Source of the DNA: Enterobacter sp. JUb54
GTDB lineage: Bacteria; Pseudomonadota; Gammaproteobacteria; Enterobacterales; Enterobacteriaceae
Direction: 5' to 3'
Assembly (NCBI RefSeq): GCF_014298075.1
Contig: NZ_CP060418.1
Span: 3,286,001-3,350,000, forward strand
DNA length: 64,000 nt
Shown here: positions 35,738 to 44,971 of the stretch, piece after piece
How positions within the stretch are numbered: position 1 is the stretch's first letter
Layout of the letters: each line of letters opens with the position of its first letter
Notes under the pieces: generated by a model
Database searches by the model: none
The model's input: the letters and a program-made list of their open reading frames with translations, nothing else
What the model was told of the DNA's origin: nothing
Position numbers and translations under genes: made by a program

Positions 35738-36843
35738 ACCACTGCGATGTCATCGTGATCGGCGCCGGGATCGTCGGCGCCGCCTGCGCCTGGCAGCTGG
35801 CGAAACGCGGGCAGAGCGTGATCCTGCTTGACGATCGCCAGCCTGGAGCCACCGCGGCCGGCATGGGACATCTGGTGTGTATGGACGACGATCCCGCCGA
35901 ACTGGCGCTCTCCGCCTGGTCGCTGGCGCGCTGGCGCACCCTGACTCCGCGAATGCCCGAGCGCTGCGCCTGGCGCGGCTGCGGTACTTTATGGCTGGCG
36001 GAAACAGCGCAGGAGCTGGAGATTGCCCGGGAAAAACAGCGGCGCATGGCGGAATACCAGGCCGCCAGCGAAATGCAGACGCCCGCACAGCTGATGCAGC
36101 GCGAACCGCAGCTGCGAGCAGGATTGCACGGCGGGCTGTGGGTTCCCGGCGACGGCATCGTGTATGCCCCCGAAGTCGCCCGCTGGTTTATTGCCGACGC
36201 CGGAGACAACCTGACCTGCCTGACAGAAGGCGCCACAGAGCTCGACGAACCGACGGTGGTGCTGAGCAGCGGAAAACGGCTGCGGGCCGCGGCGATCGTG
36301 GTCGCCTGCGGGCTTAACGCCAACGCGCTGCTGGCGGAAAACTTGCTGCGGCCCAAGAAAGGCCAGCTGGCGATCACCGACCGCTATGGCCCGTTGCTCC
36401 ACCACCAACTGGTCGAACTGGGCTACGGCGCCAGCGCCCACGGCGGCGGCACCTCGGTGGCGTTCAACGTTCAGCCGCGGCCCACCGGCCAGCTGCTGAT
36501 CGGCTCGTCGCGACAGTTTGATACCACAGAACGCCAGCTCGATTTACCGTTGCTGGCGCAGATGCTCAACCGCGCCAGGCACTTCCTGCCGGCGCTGGGC
36601 GAGCTCAATATTATCCGCTGCTGGAGCGGCTTTCGCGCCGCCTCCCAGGATGGCAATCCCCTGATTGGCCCGCACCCGACGCGCCGCGGAGTGTGGCTGG
36701 CGCTGGGTCATGAAGGGCTTGGCGTCACTACCGCGCCTGCCAGCGCAGAGCTGCTCGCCGCCCAGCTGTTGGGCGAACGCTGCCCGCTCGCCCCGGACGC
36801 CTGGCTGCCGGAGCGCCTGCTGAAGAAAGAGGCTATCGCATGA
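35734..36843 (+). CDS. FAD-dependent D-hydroxyproline dehydrogenase, DAO-type (beta) subunit
   Basis: A 369-residue D-amino-acid-oxidase-type flavoprotein beginning [26 protein letters not shown], with the FAD-binding GAGIVG at about residues 10-15 and the C-terminal dinucleotide-related [24 protein letters not shown]. Start codon GTG overlaps the epimerase stop (GTGA). Together with the next two genes it makes the alpha-beta-gamma D-hydroxyproline dehydrogenase known from pseudomonads, passing electrons to the respiratory chain and forming 1-pyrroline-4-hydroxy-2-carboxylate. Confidence 0.9.
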   Translation: MNHCDVIVIGAGIVGAACAWQLAKRGQSVILLDDRQPGATAAGMGHLVCMDDDPAELALSAWSLARWRTLTPRMPERCAWRGCGTLWLAETAQELEIAREKQRRMAEYQAASEMQTPAQLMQREPQLRAGLHGGLWVPGDGIVYAPEVARWFIADAGDNLTCLTEGATELDEPTVVLSSGKRLRAAAIVVACGLNANALLAENLLRPKKGQLAITDRYGPLLHHQLVELGYGASAHGGGTSVAFNVQPRPTGQLLIGSSRQFDTTERQLDLPLLAQMLNRARHFLPALGELNIIRCWSGFRAASQDGNPLIGPHPTRRGVWLALGHEGLGVTTAPASAELLAAQLLGERCPLAPDAWLPERLLKKEAIA

Positions 36844-37103
36844 GTGAAACTATCCCGGTGGTGATTGAAGGCGAGCGCTATGAAGTGCCGCCAGGCATCA
36901 GCGTCGCGGCGGCGCTGGCGTTAACTGCAGATCCCACCACCCGGGTGGCCGTCGGCGGTCAGTCCCGCGCCCCTTTTTGCGGCATGGGCATTTGCCAGGA
37001 GTGCCGGGTGACCGTCAACGGGCGGCGGATGCTGGCCTGCCAGACGCTGTGCCAGCCGGAAATGACCATTGAAAGGAGTCCCCATGCACACGCTGCGTTG
37101 TGA
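36840..37103 (+). CDS. [2Fe-2S] (gamma) subunit of D-hydroxyproline dehydrogenase
   Basis: An 87-residue ferredoxin-like protein with the plant-type spacing Cys-X4-Cys-X2-Cys-X11-Cys in CGMGICQECRVTVNGRRMLAC. Such small subunits accompany HcnABC/OoxAB-type dehydrogenases and carry electrons between the two flavoprotein subunits. Its start overlaps the previous stop (ATGA) and its end overlaps the next start, so the three subunits are tightly coupled. Confidence 0.92.
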   Translation: MSETIPVVIEGERYEVPPGISVAAALALTADPTTRVAVGGQSRAPFCGMGICQECRVTVNGRRMLACQTLCQPEMTIERSPHAHAAL

Positions 37104-38346
37104 CATATTAATTCTCGGCGGCGGACCGTCAGGCCTGGCCGCCGCGCTGGCAGCCGCCTCCTGCGATAAACAGGTGGTGATCCTCGACGATAACCCGCTC
37201 CCCGGCGGGCAAATCTGGCGCGATGGCCCGCAGGTCGCCCTTCCCGCCCTGGCGCATCGCTACCGTGCGGCCGTTGCCGCCGCGCCCAACATCACCATGC
37301 TGAACGGCGCCCGACTCATCGCCCGTCCGTCAGCCTGCAGCGTGCTGTTTGAAACCGCAGAGACCAGCGGGATTGTTGAGTGGCAAAAACTGATCCTCTG
37401 CTGCGGGGCGCGGGAGCTCTCGCTGCCGTTCCCCGGCTGGACCTTACCCGGCGTCACCGGCGCCGGCGGACTGCAGGCGCAAATCAAACATGGCCTGACA
37501 GTCCAGGGCCAGAAGGTGGTGATCGCCGGCAGCGGCCCGCTGCTGCTGGCGGTGGCCAACACGGTGACCAACAGCGGCGGCGAGGTGCAGCAGATCGTCG
37601 AGCAGGCTGAGCTCAGCGCGTTGGTGCGTTTTGGCGCGGGCCTGTGGCGCTGGCCGGAAAAACTCAGCCAGCTGGCGACGCTCGCCCCGCGGCGCTATCT
37701 CAGCGGCGGCCAGGTGATCCGCGCTCACGGAGAGACGCAGCTGGAAGCGGTGACGCTGCGCCACTGGGGAATTGAGCGGACGATCCCCTGCCAACGGCTG
37801 GCGATCGGCTATGGCCTGGTGCCTAATATTGAAACCGCGCTGCTCTTCGGCTGTGCGGTTGCCGACGACGCCGTTGAGGTCAATTGCTGGCAGCAGACCA
37901 GCGTCGCGGCGATCTATGCCGCCGGCGAATGCACCGGCTTTGGCGGCAGCGAACTGGCGTTGATCGAAGGTGAAATTGCCGGCTATGCCTGCGCCGATGC
38001 CGGTGAGCAAGCCCAGGCAGGCTTTGCCCGCCGCGCACGCTGGCAGCGCTTTGCCGACGCGGTAAACCGCACTTTTGCCCTGCCGGACAGCCTGAAAAGC
38101 GCCGCCACCGCGGATAGCCTGCTGTGCCGCTGCGAGGATGTCCGCTGCGGCGAAGTGGCCGATGCCGAAAGCTGGCAGCAGGCCAAGCTGAGCCGCCGCT
38201 GCGGCATGGGCGCCTGTCAGGGCAGAACCTGCGCGGCCTCCGCCCGCTGGCTGTACGGCTGGCCGTTACCGCAGCCGCGAGAGCCGCTCTCTCCCGCCCG
38301 AGCCGAAACGCTGATTGCGTTAGCCGGACACCGCACCGAACGCTGA
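37084..38346 (+). CDS. FAD/NAD(P)-type (alpha) subunit of D-hydroxyproline dehydrogenase
   Basis: A 420-residue flavoprotein with an N-terminal Rossmann motif ILGGGPSGLAAALAAA, a second dinucleotide-binding fold (VVIAGSGPLLLAVANTVT) and a C-terminal BFD-like cysteine cluster (LLCRCEDVRCGEV ... CGMGACQGRTC) that would hold another iron-sulfur centre. This resembles HcnB/OoxA and the LhpB-type alpha subunit. The start MHTLRCDILI follows AAAGGAGT; an upstream TTG in the same frame is rejected. Confidence 0.9.
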   Translation: MHTLRCDILILGGGPSGLAAALAAASCDKQVVILDDNPLPGGQIWRDGPQVALPALAHRYRAAVAAAPNITMLNGARLIARPSACSVLFETAETSGIVEWQKLILCCGARELSLPFPGWTLPGVTGAGGLQAQIKHGLTVQGQKVVIAGSGPLLLAVANTVTNSGGEVQQIVEQAELSALVRFGAGLWRWPEKLSQLATLAPRRYLSGGQVIRAHGETQLEAVTLRHWGIERTIPCQRLAIGYGLVPNIETALLFGCAVADDAVEVNCWQQTSVAAIYAAGECTGFGGSELALIEGEIAGYACADAGEQAQAGFARRARWQRFADAVNRTFALPDSLKSAATADSLLCRCEDVRCGEVADAESWQQAKLSRRCGMGACQGRTCAASARWLYGWPLPQPREPLSPARAETLIALAGHRTER

Positions 38347-38347
38347 C

Positions 38348-38794
38348 CTACTCCTCTTCGTCACCGCGCCCGGCCTGCTGACCGCCGCCGAGCGCAATAA
38401 ACTCCTCCAGTAACCCGGTCAGTTGCTGCATTTTTTCCCGGGTGAACTGGGCTTCAATCTGGCGGTAAGCCTCTTCTACCTGCGCCTGCGCGCTTTCGTA
38501 CAGCTTGTTGCCCGCCGGCGTCAGCGACACGTACAGCTTGCGCTGATCGTTAACCGGCTTGAGGCGCAGCACCAGGCCGTCACGCTCCATGCGGGTCAAA
38601 ATACCGGTCAGGCTCGGGCGCAATATACAGGCGCGAAACGCCAGATCGTGAAAGTCCATCGACGGGTTTTCCGCGAGGATACGCACAATACGCCACTGTT
38701 GTTCGGTGAGATTATGGCGTTTGACGATCGGCCGGAAATGGCCCATCGCGGCTTCCCGCGCCTGCAACAGCGCAATGGTTAACGAATCATGCAT
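38348..38794 (-). CDS. hpaR: MarR-family repressor HpaR
   Basis: A 148-residue MarR-type winged-helix regulator (LTEQQWRIVRILAENPSMDFHDLAFRACILRPSLTGILTRMERDGLVLRLKPVNDQRKLYV). HpaR represses the hpaGEDFHI operon and is relieved by 4-hydroxyphenylacetate and related compounds in E. coli W. It is divergent from hpaG1, with two ATTAA-N4-TTAAT palindromes between them. The C-terminal tail is Gly/Gln/Glu-rich. Its stop lies 1 nt from the end of the convergent flavoprotein gene. Confidence 0.95.
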   Translation of the reverse strand: MHDSLTIALLQAREAAMGHFRPIVKRHNLTEQQWRIVRILAENPSMDFHDLAFRACILRPSLTGILTRMERDGLVLRLKPVNDQRKLYVSLTPAGNKLYESAQAQVEEAYRQIEAQFTREKMQQLTGLLEEFIALGGGQQAGRGDEEE

Positions 38795-38824
38795 TACATA
38801 TCCCCACGGTCACACACTCAATTC

Positions 38825-38840
38825 TATTAATAAGTTAATA
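38825..38840. promoter_or_regulatory. HpaR operator near hpaR
   Basis: TATTAATAAGTTAATA: perfect 6-bp arms around TAAG, 30 bp before the hpaR start codon. It shares the ATTAA-N4-TTAAT pattern with the site near hpaG1 and is suited to autorepression, as described for the second operator in E. coli W. Confidence 0.65.
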
Positions 38841-39024
38841 ATTAGCGCCTATCCTGCCATGACGCAACCGGTTTCTGCACCTGAAAAGTACCAGCCTTCG
38901 GCGTTAAATTTTATAACAATATGATTATAAACAAATAAAATTTTCAAGTGTAAATTTATTGTTAATCAGATCACAAAACATTCACTTCTGTTTGCCAAAC
39001 CTTCTCACAAGGAATAAAAGTTGA

Positions 39025-39042
39025 TCATTAACATATTAATGA
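39025..39042. promoter_or_regulatory. HpaR operator near hpaG1
   Basis: TCATTAACATATTAATGA: perfect 7-bp arms around CATA, 41 bp before the hpaG1 start codon. Same ATTAA-N4-TTAAT core as the hpaR-proximal site. The gap between the two sites is AT-rich and contains the divergent promoters; no other gene was seen. Confidence 0.75.
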
Positions 39043-39083
39043 ATGACACTTAGCATCCGACATCCGTACCAGAGGAGTGGTGA

Positions 39084-39716
39084 ATGAAAGGTACTATCTT
39101 CGCCGTTGCGCTCAACCATCGTAGCCAGCTCGACGCCTGGCGCGATGCGTTCCAACAGGCCCCTTACAAAACGCCGCCGAAGACCGCGGTCTGGTTTATC
39201 AAACCTCGTAATACCGTGATTGGTAGCGGCGAGGCGATCCCACATCCACAGGGCGAAACCGTGCAGAGCGGCGCCACCGTGGCGCTGATTGTCGGCAAAA
39301 CCGCGCGCCAGGTTCCCGTTTCTGAAGCCGCGGCGTTTATCGCCGGCTATGCCCTGGCCAATGACGTCAGCCTGCCGGAAGAGAGCTTCTACCGCCCGGC
39401 GATCAAAGCGAAATGTCGCGATGGTTTCTGCCCGATCGGCGCTCTGGCCCCGGTACACAACGTGGACAATCTGACCATCGTCACCGAAATCAACGGCCGC
39501 GAAGCGGACAGCTGGAACACCGGCGATCTACAGCGTAACGCCGCCGAACTGTTAAGCGCGTTGAGCGAGTTCGCCACCCTGAACCCCGGCGATGCCATTC
39601 TGATCGGCACCCCACATACCCGCGTGACGCTGCAGCCAGGCGACCGCGTCCGGATCCTCGCCGCAGGATTTCCAACGCTGGAAAACCCGGTGGTCGCAGA
39701 AGGAGAGCTGGCATGA
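39084..39716 (+). CDS. hpaG1: HpaG N-terminal half-protein (HpaG1), FAH superfamily
   Basis: A 210-residue fumarylacetoacetate-hydrolase-fold protein of homoprotocatechuate breakdown. In E. coli, HpaG is one protein with two homologous halves, catalysing decarboxylation of 5-oxo-pent-3-ene-1,2,5-tricarboxylate and isomerisation of 2-hydroxyhepta-2,4-diene-1,7-dioate. Here the halves are separate genes overlapping by ATGA, a known Klebsiella-type arrangement. GAGGAG precedes the start. The ligand-site region ALANDVSLPEESFYRPAIKAK is conserved. Confidence 0.93.
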   Translation: MKGTIFAVALNHRSQLDAWRDAFQQAPYKTPPKTAVWFIKPRNTVIGSGEAIPHPQGETVQSGATVALIVGKTARQVPVSEAAAFIAGYALANDVSLPEESFYRPAIKAKCRDGFCPIGALAPVHNVDNLTIVTEINGREADSWNTGDLQRNAAELLSALSEFATLNPGDAILIGTPHTRVTLQPGDRVRILAAGFPTLENPVVAEGELA

Positions 39717-40477
39717 AACAGGCACGTATTGAATGGCAAGGCCAGCGCTACGACGTCCAGGTTGATGAACGTGAGCAGGTGCGCCTCAGCGATGGCACCC
39801 TGCTGCAGGCAGGCGAATTCCGTTGGCTGCCTCCCGCTGACGGCACCCTGTTCGCGCTGGGTCTGAACTATGCCGATCACGCCAGCGAGCTGGAGTTTAC
39901 GCCGCCGGAAGAGCCGCTGGTCTTTATCAAAGCGCCGAACACCTTTATCGGTCATCAGCAAGAATCGGTGCGCCCGGACAACGTCGAGTACATGCATTAC
40001 GAAGCCGAACTGGTGGTGGTGATGGGTAAAACCGCGCGCCACGTCAGCGAGGCTGACGCCATGGACTACGTCGCCGGCTATACCGTCTGCAACGACTACG
40101 CCATCCGCGATTACCTGGAAAACTACTATCGTCCGAACCTGCGGGTGAAAAGCCGCGATACCTTAACCCCTATCGGGCCGTGGATCGTGGCGAAAGAGAC
40201 GATCCCGGATCCGCATAACCTGACCCTGCGCACCTGGGTCAACGGCGAACTGCGCCAGCAGGGCACCACGGCGGATCTGATCTTCAGCGTCCCGTTCCTG
40301 ATCGCGTACCTGAGCGAATTTATGACCCTGCAACCCGGCGACATGATCGCCACCGGCACGCCGAAAGGGCTGTCCGATGTGGTGCCGGGTGACGAGGTGA
40401 TCGTCGAAGTCGAAGGCGTCGGCCGTCTGGTCAACCGCATCATCAGCCAGCAGGCGTATGAGGAGAAGCTGTCATGA
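39713..40477 (+). CDS. hpaG2: HpaG C-terminal half-protein (HpaG2), FAH superfamily
   Basis: A 254-residue FAH-family protein with the metal-binding signature MHYEAELVVVMGK (Glu residues) and VAGYTVCNDYAIRDY, ending before a GDEVIVEVEGVGRLVN strand typical of this fold. It supplies the second half of the bifunctional isomerase/decarboxylase. Overlaps of 4 nt with both hpaG1 and hpaE show translational coupling, so equal amounts of both halves are expected. Confidence 0.94.
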   Translation: MKQARIEWQGQRYDVQVDEREQVRLSDGTLLQAGEFRWLPPADGTLFALGLNYADHASELEFTPPEEPLVFIKAPNTFIGHQQESVRPDNVEYMHYEAELVVVMGKTARHVSEADAMDYVAGYTVCNDYAIRDYLENYYRPNLRVKSRDTLTPIGPWIVAKETIPDPHNLTLRTWVNGELRQQGTTADLIFSVPFLIAYLSEFMTLQPGDMIATGTPKGLSDVVPGDEVIVEVEGVGRLVNRIISQQAYEEKLS

Positions 40478-41940
40478 AAAAAATAAACCATTGGATTAAC
40501 GGCAAAAATGTCGCGGGCACCGAGTATTTCCATACCACCAACCCGGCGACCGGCGAAGTGCTGGCGGAAGTCGCCTCCGGCGGTGAAGCCGAAGTAAATC
40601 AGGCCGTGGCCGCCGCCAAAGAAGCGTTCCCGAAATGGGCTAATCTGCCGATGAAAGAGCGCGCGCGTCTGATGCGTCGTCTGGGGGATCTGATCGATCG
40701 CGACGTCCCGGAGATCGCGGCCATGGAAACCGCCGACACCGGCCTGCCGATCCATCAAACCAAAAACGTGTTGATCCCGCGCGCGTCGCACAACTTCGAG
40801 TTTTTCGCCGAAGTGTGCCAGCAGATGAACGGCAAGACCTACCCGGTTGACGACAAGATGCTCAACTACACCCTCGTGCAGCCGGTTGGCGTGTGTGCGC
40901 TGGTGTCGCCGTGGAACGTGCCGTTTATGACCGCCACCTGGAAGGTTGCCCCGTGCCTGGCGCTGGGCAATACCGCCGTGCTGAAGATGTCCGAACTGTC
41001 GCCGCTGACCGCCGATCGTCTGGGCGAGCTGGCGCTGGAGGCAGGTATTCCGGCCGGCGTGCTTAACGTGGTGCAGGGCTACGGCGCCAGCGCTGGCGAT
41101 GCGCTGGTCCGTCACCATGACATCCGTGCCGTGTCGTTTACCGGCGGCACCGCCACCGGGCGCAACATCATGAAAAACGCCGGGCTGAAAAAGTATTCGA
41201 TGGAGCTGGGCGGCAAATCACCGGTGCTGATTTTTGAAGATGCCGATATCGAGCGCGCGCTGGATGCCGCGCTGTTCACCATCTTCTCGATCAACGGTGA
41301 GCGCTGCACCGCCGGCTCGCGCATTTTCATTCAGCAGAGCATCTACCCGGAGTTCGTTAAACGCTTTGCGGAACGCGCTAACCGCCTGCGGGTCGGCGAT
41401 CCGACCGATCCGACGACCCAGGTCGGGGCGCTGATCAGCCAGCAGCACTGGGAGAAAGTCTCCGGCTACATCCGTCTGGGGATCGAAGAAGGCGCCACTC
41501 TGCTGGCCGGCGGCCCGGACAAACCGTCCGACCTGCCTGCCCATCTGAAAAACGGCAACTTCCTGCGCCCGACGGTGCTGGCGGATGTCGATAACCGGAT
41601 GCGCGTCGCGCAGGAAGAGATTTTTGGCCCGGTAGCCTGTCTGCTGCCGTTCAAAGACGAAGCGGAAGGACTGCGCCTGGCAAACGACATTGAGTACGGC
41701 CTGGCCTCCTACATCTGGACTCAGGACATCAGCAAGGTTCTGCGCCTGGCGCGGGGTATCGAAGCCGGCATGGTGTTCGTCAACACCCAGAACGTCCGCG
41801 ATCTGCGCCAGCCGTTTGGCGGCGTGAAAGCCTCCGGTACCGGTCGTGAAGGCGGCGAGTACAGCTTTGAGGTGTTCGCCGAAATGAAGAACGTCTGCAT
41901 TTCCATGGGTGACCATCCGATCCCGAAATGGGGCGTGTAA
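40474..41940 (+). CDS. hpaE: 5-carboxymethyl-2-hydroxymuconate semialdehyde dehydrogenase
   Basis: A 488-residue NAD-dependent aldehyde dehydrogenase that oxidises the ring-cleavage product of homoprotocatechuate. Catalytic Cys278 lies in INGERCTAGSR and Glu244 in SMELGGKSPV; the NAD-binding PWNVPFM and FTGGTATGR motifs are intact. It overlaps hpaG2 by 4 nt and precedes hpaD. Confidence 0.96.
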   Translation: MKKINHWINGKNVAGTEYFHTTNPATGEVLAEVASGGEAEVNQAVAAAKEAFPKWANLPMKERARLMRRLGDLIDRDVPEIAAMETADTGLPIHQTKNVLIPRASHNFEFFAEVCQQMNGKTYPVDDKMLNYTLVQPVGVCALVSPWNVPFMTATWKVAPCLALGNTAVLKMSELSPLTADRLGELALEAGIPAGVLNVVQGYGASAGDALVRHHDIRAVSFTGGTATGRNIMKNAGLKKYSMELGGKSPVLIFEDADIERALDAALFTIFSINGERCTAGSRIFIQQSIYPEFVKRFAERANRLRVGDPTDPTTQVGALISQQHWEKVSGYIRLGIEEGATLLAGGPDKPSDLPAHLKNGNFLRPTVLADVDNRMRVAQEEIFGPVACLLPFKDEAEGLRLANDIEYGLASYIWTQDISKVLRLARGIEAGMVFVNTQNVRDLRQPFGGVKASGTGREGGEYSFEVFAEMKNVCISMGDHPIPKWGV

Positions 41941-41952
41941 CCGTCATCCGTC

Positions 41953-41979
41953 GAGCCGCGTCAACGTTGACTGCGGCTC
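41953..41979. repeat. Palindromic hairpin between hpaE and hpaD
   Basis: GAGCCGC and GCGGCTC enclose GTCAAC/GTTGAC with one bulged T, making an almost continuous 13-bp stem. It has no T-run. It may stabilise or process the polycistronic mRNA between hpaE and hpaD, or be a decayed REP-like element. Confidence 0.5.
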
Positions 41980-42011
41980 AAACTATTCAGGTTATGTAAG
42001 GAGAACACCGC

Positions 42012-42869
42012 ATGGGAACATTAGCCTTAGCTGCCAAAATCACTCACGTGCCGTCGATGTACCTCTCAGAACTGCCGGGGAAAAACCATGGTTGCCGTCA
42101 GGCGGCCATCGACGGTCATAAAGAAATTGGCAAGCGCTGCCGCGAAATGGGCGTCGATACCATTATCGTTTTCGATACCCACTGGCTGGTTAACAGCGCC
42201 TACCACATTAACTGCGCCGACCATTTTAAAGGCGTCTACACCAGCAACGAACTGCCGCACTTTATCCGCGACATGACCTATGACTACGACGGTAACCCGG
42301 AGCTGGGTCAGCTGATTGCTGACGAAGCGGTCAAGCTGGGCGTGCGCGCCAAAGCGCACAACATCCCCAGCCTGAAGCTGGAGTACGGCACCCTGGTGCC
42401 GATGCGCTACATGAACAGCGATAAACATTTCAAAGTGGTGTCGATCTCCGCGTTCTGCACCGTTCACGATTTTGCCGACAGCCGCAAGCTGGGCGAAGCC
42501 ATCGTCAAGGCCATCGAACAGTACGACGGGACCGTTGCGGTATTCGCCAGTGGCTCGCTGTCGCACCGCTTTATCGACGACCAGCGCGCCGAAGAAGGGA
42601 TGAACAGCTACACCCGCGAATTTGACCATCAGATGGATGAACGGGTGGTGAAGCTGTGGCGTGAAGGCAAGTTCAAAGAGTTCTGCACCATGCTGCCGGA
42701 GTACGCCGACTACTGCTACGGCGAAGGCAATATGCACGACACGGTGATGCTGCTTGGGGTGCTCGGCTGGGATAAATACGACGGCAAGGTGGAGTTTATT
42801 ACCGACCTGTTCGCCAGCTCCGGCACCGGCCAGGTCAACGCCGTGTTCCCGCTTCCGGCCCAGGCGTAA
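42012..42869 (+). CDS. hpaD: 3,4-dihydroxyphenylacetate 2,3-dioxygenase
   Basis: A 285-residue extradiol ring-cleavage dioxygenase of the LigB (type III) family, which cleaves homoprotocatechuate between C2 and C3 using non-haem Fe(II). Conserved parts include PGKNHGCRQAAIDGHKEIG, TIIVFDTHWLVN, LEYGTLVPMRYM and SGSLSHRFID, which carry the family's metal and acid-base histidines and glutamate. An AAGGAG site precedes the start. Confidence 0.96.
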   Translation: MGTLALAAKITHVPSMYLSELPGKNHGCRQAAIDGHKEIGKRCREMGVDTIIVFDTHWLVNSAYHINCADHFKGVYTSNELPHFIRDMTYDYDGNPELGQLIADEAVKLGVRAKAHNIPSLKLEYGTLVPMRYMNSDKHFKVVSISAFCTVHDFADSRKLGEAIVKAIEQYDGTVAVFASGSLSHRFIDDQRAEEGMNSYTREFDHQMDERVVKLWREGKFKEFCTMLPEYADYCYGEGNMHDTVMLLGVLGWDKYDGKVEFITDLFASSGTGQVNAVFPLPAQA

Positions 42870-42878
42870 GGAGCCTTT

Positions 42879-43259
42879 ATGCCGCACTTTATCGCCGAAT
42901 GTAGCGACAACATCCGCGAACAAGCCGATTTACCCGGCCTGTTCGCCCAGGTGAACCAGGCGCTGGCCGCCACCGGCATCTTCCCGATTGGCGGGATCCG
43001 CAGCCGCGCCCACTGGCTGGATACCTGGCAGATGGCCGACGGAAAGCACGATTACGCCTTTGTGCACATGACCTTGAAAATCGGCAGCGGGCGCAGCCTG
43101 GAGAGCCGACAGGAAGTAGGCGAAATGCTGTTTGGGCTGATCAAAGCCCACTTCGCCGCCCTGATGGAAAGCCGCTATCTGGCGCTCTCCTTCGAGATTG
43201 AAGAGCTGCACCCGACGCTGAACTACAAACAGAACAACGTGCACGCGCTCTTTAAATAG
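42879..43259 (+). CDS. hpaF: 5-carboxymethyl-2-hydroxymuconate delta-isomerase
   Basis: A 126-residue member of the tautomerase superfamily's CHMI branch. As in E. coli HpaF, the catalytic Pro2 follows the initiator Met ([22 protein letters not shown]). It isomerises the product of HpaE to 2-oxohept-3-ene-1,7-dioate. It lies 9 nt after hpaD. Confidence 0.95.
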   Translation: MPHFIAECSDNIREQADLPGLFAQVNQALAATGIFPIGGIRSRAHWLDTWQMADGKHDYAFVHMTLKIGSGRSLESRQEVGEMLFGLIKAHFAALMESRYLALSFEIEELHPTLNYKQNNVHALFK

Positions 43260-43273
43260 CGCCCGAAGCCGGT

Positions 43274-43297
43274 CCCGGCGGCGATTCGCCGGGCTAC
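43274..43297. repeat. Single REP-like element between hpaF and hpaH
   Basis: CCCGGCG and CGCCGGG form a 7-bp stem with a 6-nt loop, followed by the GGGCTAC tail characteristic of Klebsiella REP sequences. It lies in the 79-nt hpaF-hpaH gap and could protect upstream mRNA from 3' decay. Confidence 0.65.
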
Positions 43298-43338
43298 CCG
43301 ATGATGCCCATTTTCCGGTAATGCTACAGGAAGCCACT

Positions 43339-44142
43339 ATGCTCGATAAACAGACCCGCACGCTGATCGCCCAACGGCTGAATCAGGCCGAAAAACAGCG
43401 TGAACAGATCCGCGCGATCTCCCTGGATTACCCATCGATCACCATTGAGGACGCTTACGCCGTCCAGCGCGAGTGGGTCGAGATGAAGATCGCCGAAGGC
43501 CGGGTGCTCAAGGGCCATAAGATCGGCCTGACCTCCAAAGCGATGCAGGCCAGTTCGCAAATCAGCGAACCGGACTACGGCGCGCTGCTCGACGATATGT
43601 TCTTCCACGACGGCAGCGATATTCCTACCGACCGCTTTATCGTGCCGCGCATTGAAGTTGAACTGGCTTTCGTGCTGGCGAAACCGCTGCGCGGGCCGAA
43701 CTGCACGCTGTTCGACGTCTATAACGCCACCGATTATGTGATCCCGGCGCTGGAGCTGATCGACGCCCGCTGCCACAACATCGATCCTGAAACCCAGCGC
43801 CCACGCAAAGTGTTCGACACCATCTCCGATAACGCCGCCAACGCCGGGGTGATCCTTGGCGGTCGGCCGATTAAACCCGATGAGCTGGATCTGCGCTGGA
43901 TCTCCGCGCTGATGTATCGCAACGGAGTCATCGAAGAGACCGGCGTTGCCGCAGGCGTGCTGAATCACCCGGCCAATGGCGTCGCCTGGCTGGCGAATAA
44001 GCTGGCAGCCCACGACGTTCAGCTGGAAGCCGGGCAGATTATCCTCGGCGGCTCGTTTACCCGTCCGGTACCGGCGCGCAAGGGCGACACCTTCCACGTC
44101 GATTACGGCAACATGGGCGCGATTAGCTGCCGCTTTGTGTAA
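43339..44142 (+). CDS. hpaH: 2-oxo-hept-4-ene-1,7-dioate hydratase
   Basis: A 267-residue hydratase of the MhpD/HpaH family in the FAH superfamily, adding water to 2-oxohept-4-ene-dioate using Mg2+. The conserved parts are [19 protein letters not shown], the metal-binding [13 protein letters not shown] and the end [24 protein letters not shown]. The start MLDKQTR follows AGGAAG and gives the E. coli length. Confidence 0.96.
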   Translation: MLDKQTRTLIAQRLNQAEKQREQIRAISLDYPSITIEDAYAVQREWVEMKIAEGRVLKGHKIGLTSKAMQASSQISEPDYGALLDDMFFHDGSDIPTDRFIVPRIEVELAFVLAKPLRGPNCTLFDVYNATDYVIPALELIDARCHNIDPETQRPRKVFDTISDNAANAGVILGGRPIKPDELDLRWISALMYRNGVIEETGVAAGVLNHPANGVAWLANKLAAHDVQLEAGQIILGGSFTRPVPARKGDTFHVDYGNMGAISCRFV

Positions 44143-44152
44143 GGGGAAAGAG

Positions 44153-44950
44153 ATGAACAACACCTTTAAAGAAGCGCTCCAGGCCGGGCGCCCGCAAATC
44201 GGATTGTGGCTGGGGCTGTGCAGCAGCTACAGCGCCGAGCTGCTGGCCGGGGCCGGATTCGACTGGCTGCTGATCGACGGCGAACACGCGCCAAACAACG
44301 TTCAGACCGTACTGACCCAGCTCCAGGCCATCGCGCCTTACCCCAGCCAGCCGGTGGTGCGCCCGTCGTGGAACGACCCGGTGCAAATCAAACAGCTGCT
44401 GGATGTTGGCGCGCAAACCCTGCTGGTGCCGATGGTACAAAACGCTGACGAAGCGCGGCTGGCGGTGAAAGCCACCCGCTATCCACCAGCCGGTATTCGC
44501 GGCGTGGGCAGCGCCCTGGCGCGGGCTTCCCGCTGGAACCGTGTCCCGAACTATCTCCAGCAGGCCAACGATGCCATGTGCGTGCTGGTGCAGATTGAGA
44601 CCCGCGAGGCGTTAAAAAATCTACCGCAGATCCTCGACGTGGAAGGGGTCGACGGGGTGTTTATCGGCCCGGCGGATCTCAGTGCCGATATGGGATTCGG
44701 CGGCAACCCGCAGCACCCGGAAGTACAGGCGGCCATTGAAAGCGCCATCGTCCAGATTCGCCAGGCAGGCAAAGCCCCGGGCATTCTGATGGCAAACGAG
44801 CAACTGGCAAAACGCTATCTCGAACTCGGCGCGCTGTTTGTCGCCGTTGGCGTAGATACCACCCTGCTGGCCCGCGGTGCAGAAGCGCTGGCGGCACGCT
44901 TTATCGACGCAGCAACCACCACAACCGATAACAATAAATCCGTCTATTAA
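44153..44950 (+). CDS. hpaI: 4-hydroxy-2-oxoheptane-1,7-dioate aldolase
   Basis: A 265-residue class II pyruvate aldolase of the HpcH/HpaI family, splitting 4-hydroxy-2-oxoheptanedioate to pyruvate and succinate semialdehyde. [15 protein letters not shown] contains the catalytic His and the metal environment, and [16 protein letters not shown] is the second family signature. The start [10 protein letters not shown] is placed after GGGGAAAGAG; the longer upstream open frame overlaps hpaH and is rejected. Confidence 0.96.
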   Translation: MNNTFKEALQAGRPQIGLWLGLCSSYSAELLAGAGFDWLLIDGEHAPNNVQTVLTQLQAIAPYPSQPVVRPSWNDPVQIKQLLDVGAQTLLVPMVQNADEARLAVKATRYPPAGIRGVGSALARASRWNRVPNYLQQANDAMCVLVQIETREALKNLPQILDVEGVDGVFIGPADLSADMGFGGNPQHPEVQAAIESAIVQIRQAGKAPGILMANEQLAKRYLELGALFVAVGVDTTLLARGAEALAARFIDAATTTTDNNKSVY

Positions 44951-44971
44951 ACGGATAATGTGGAGCGCATT

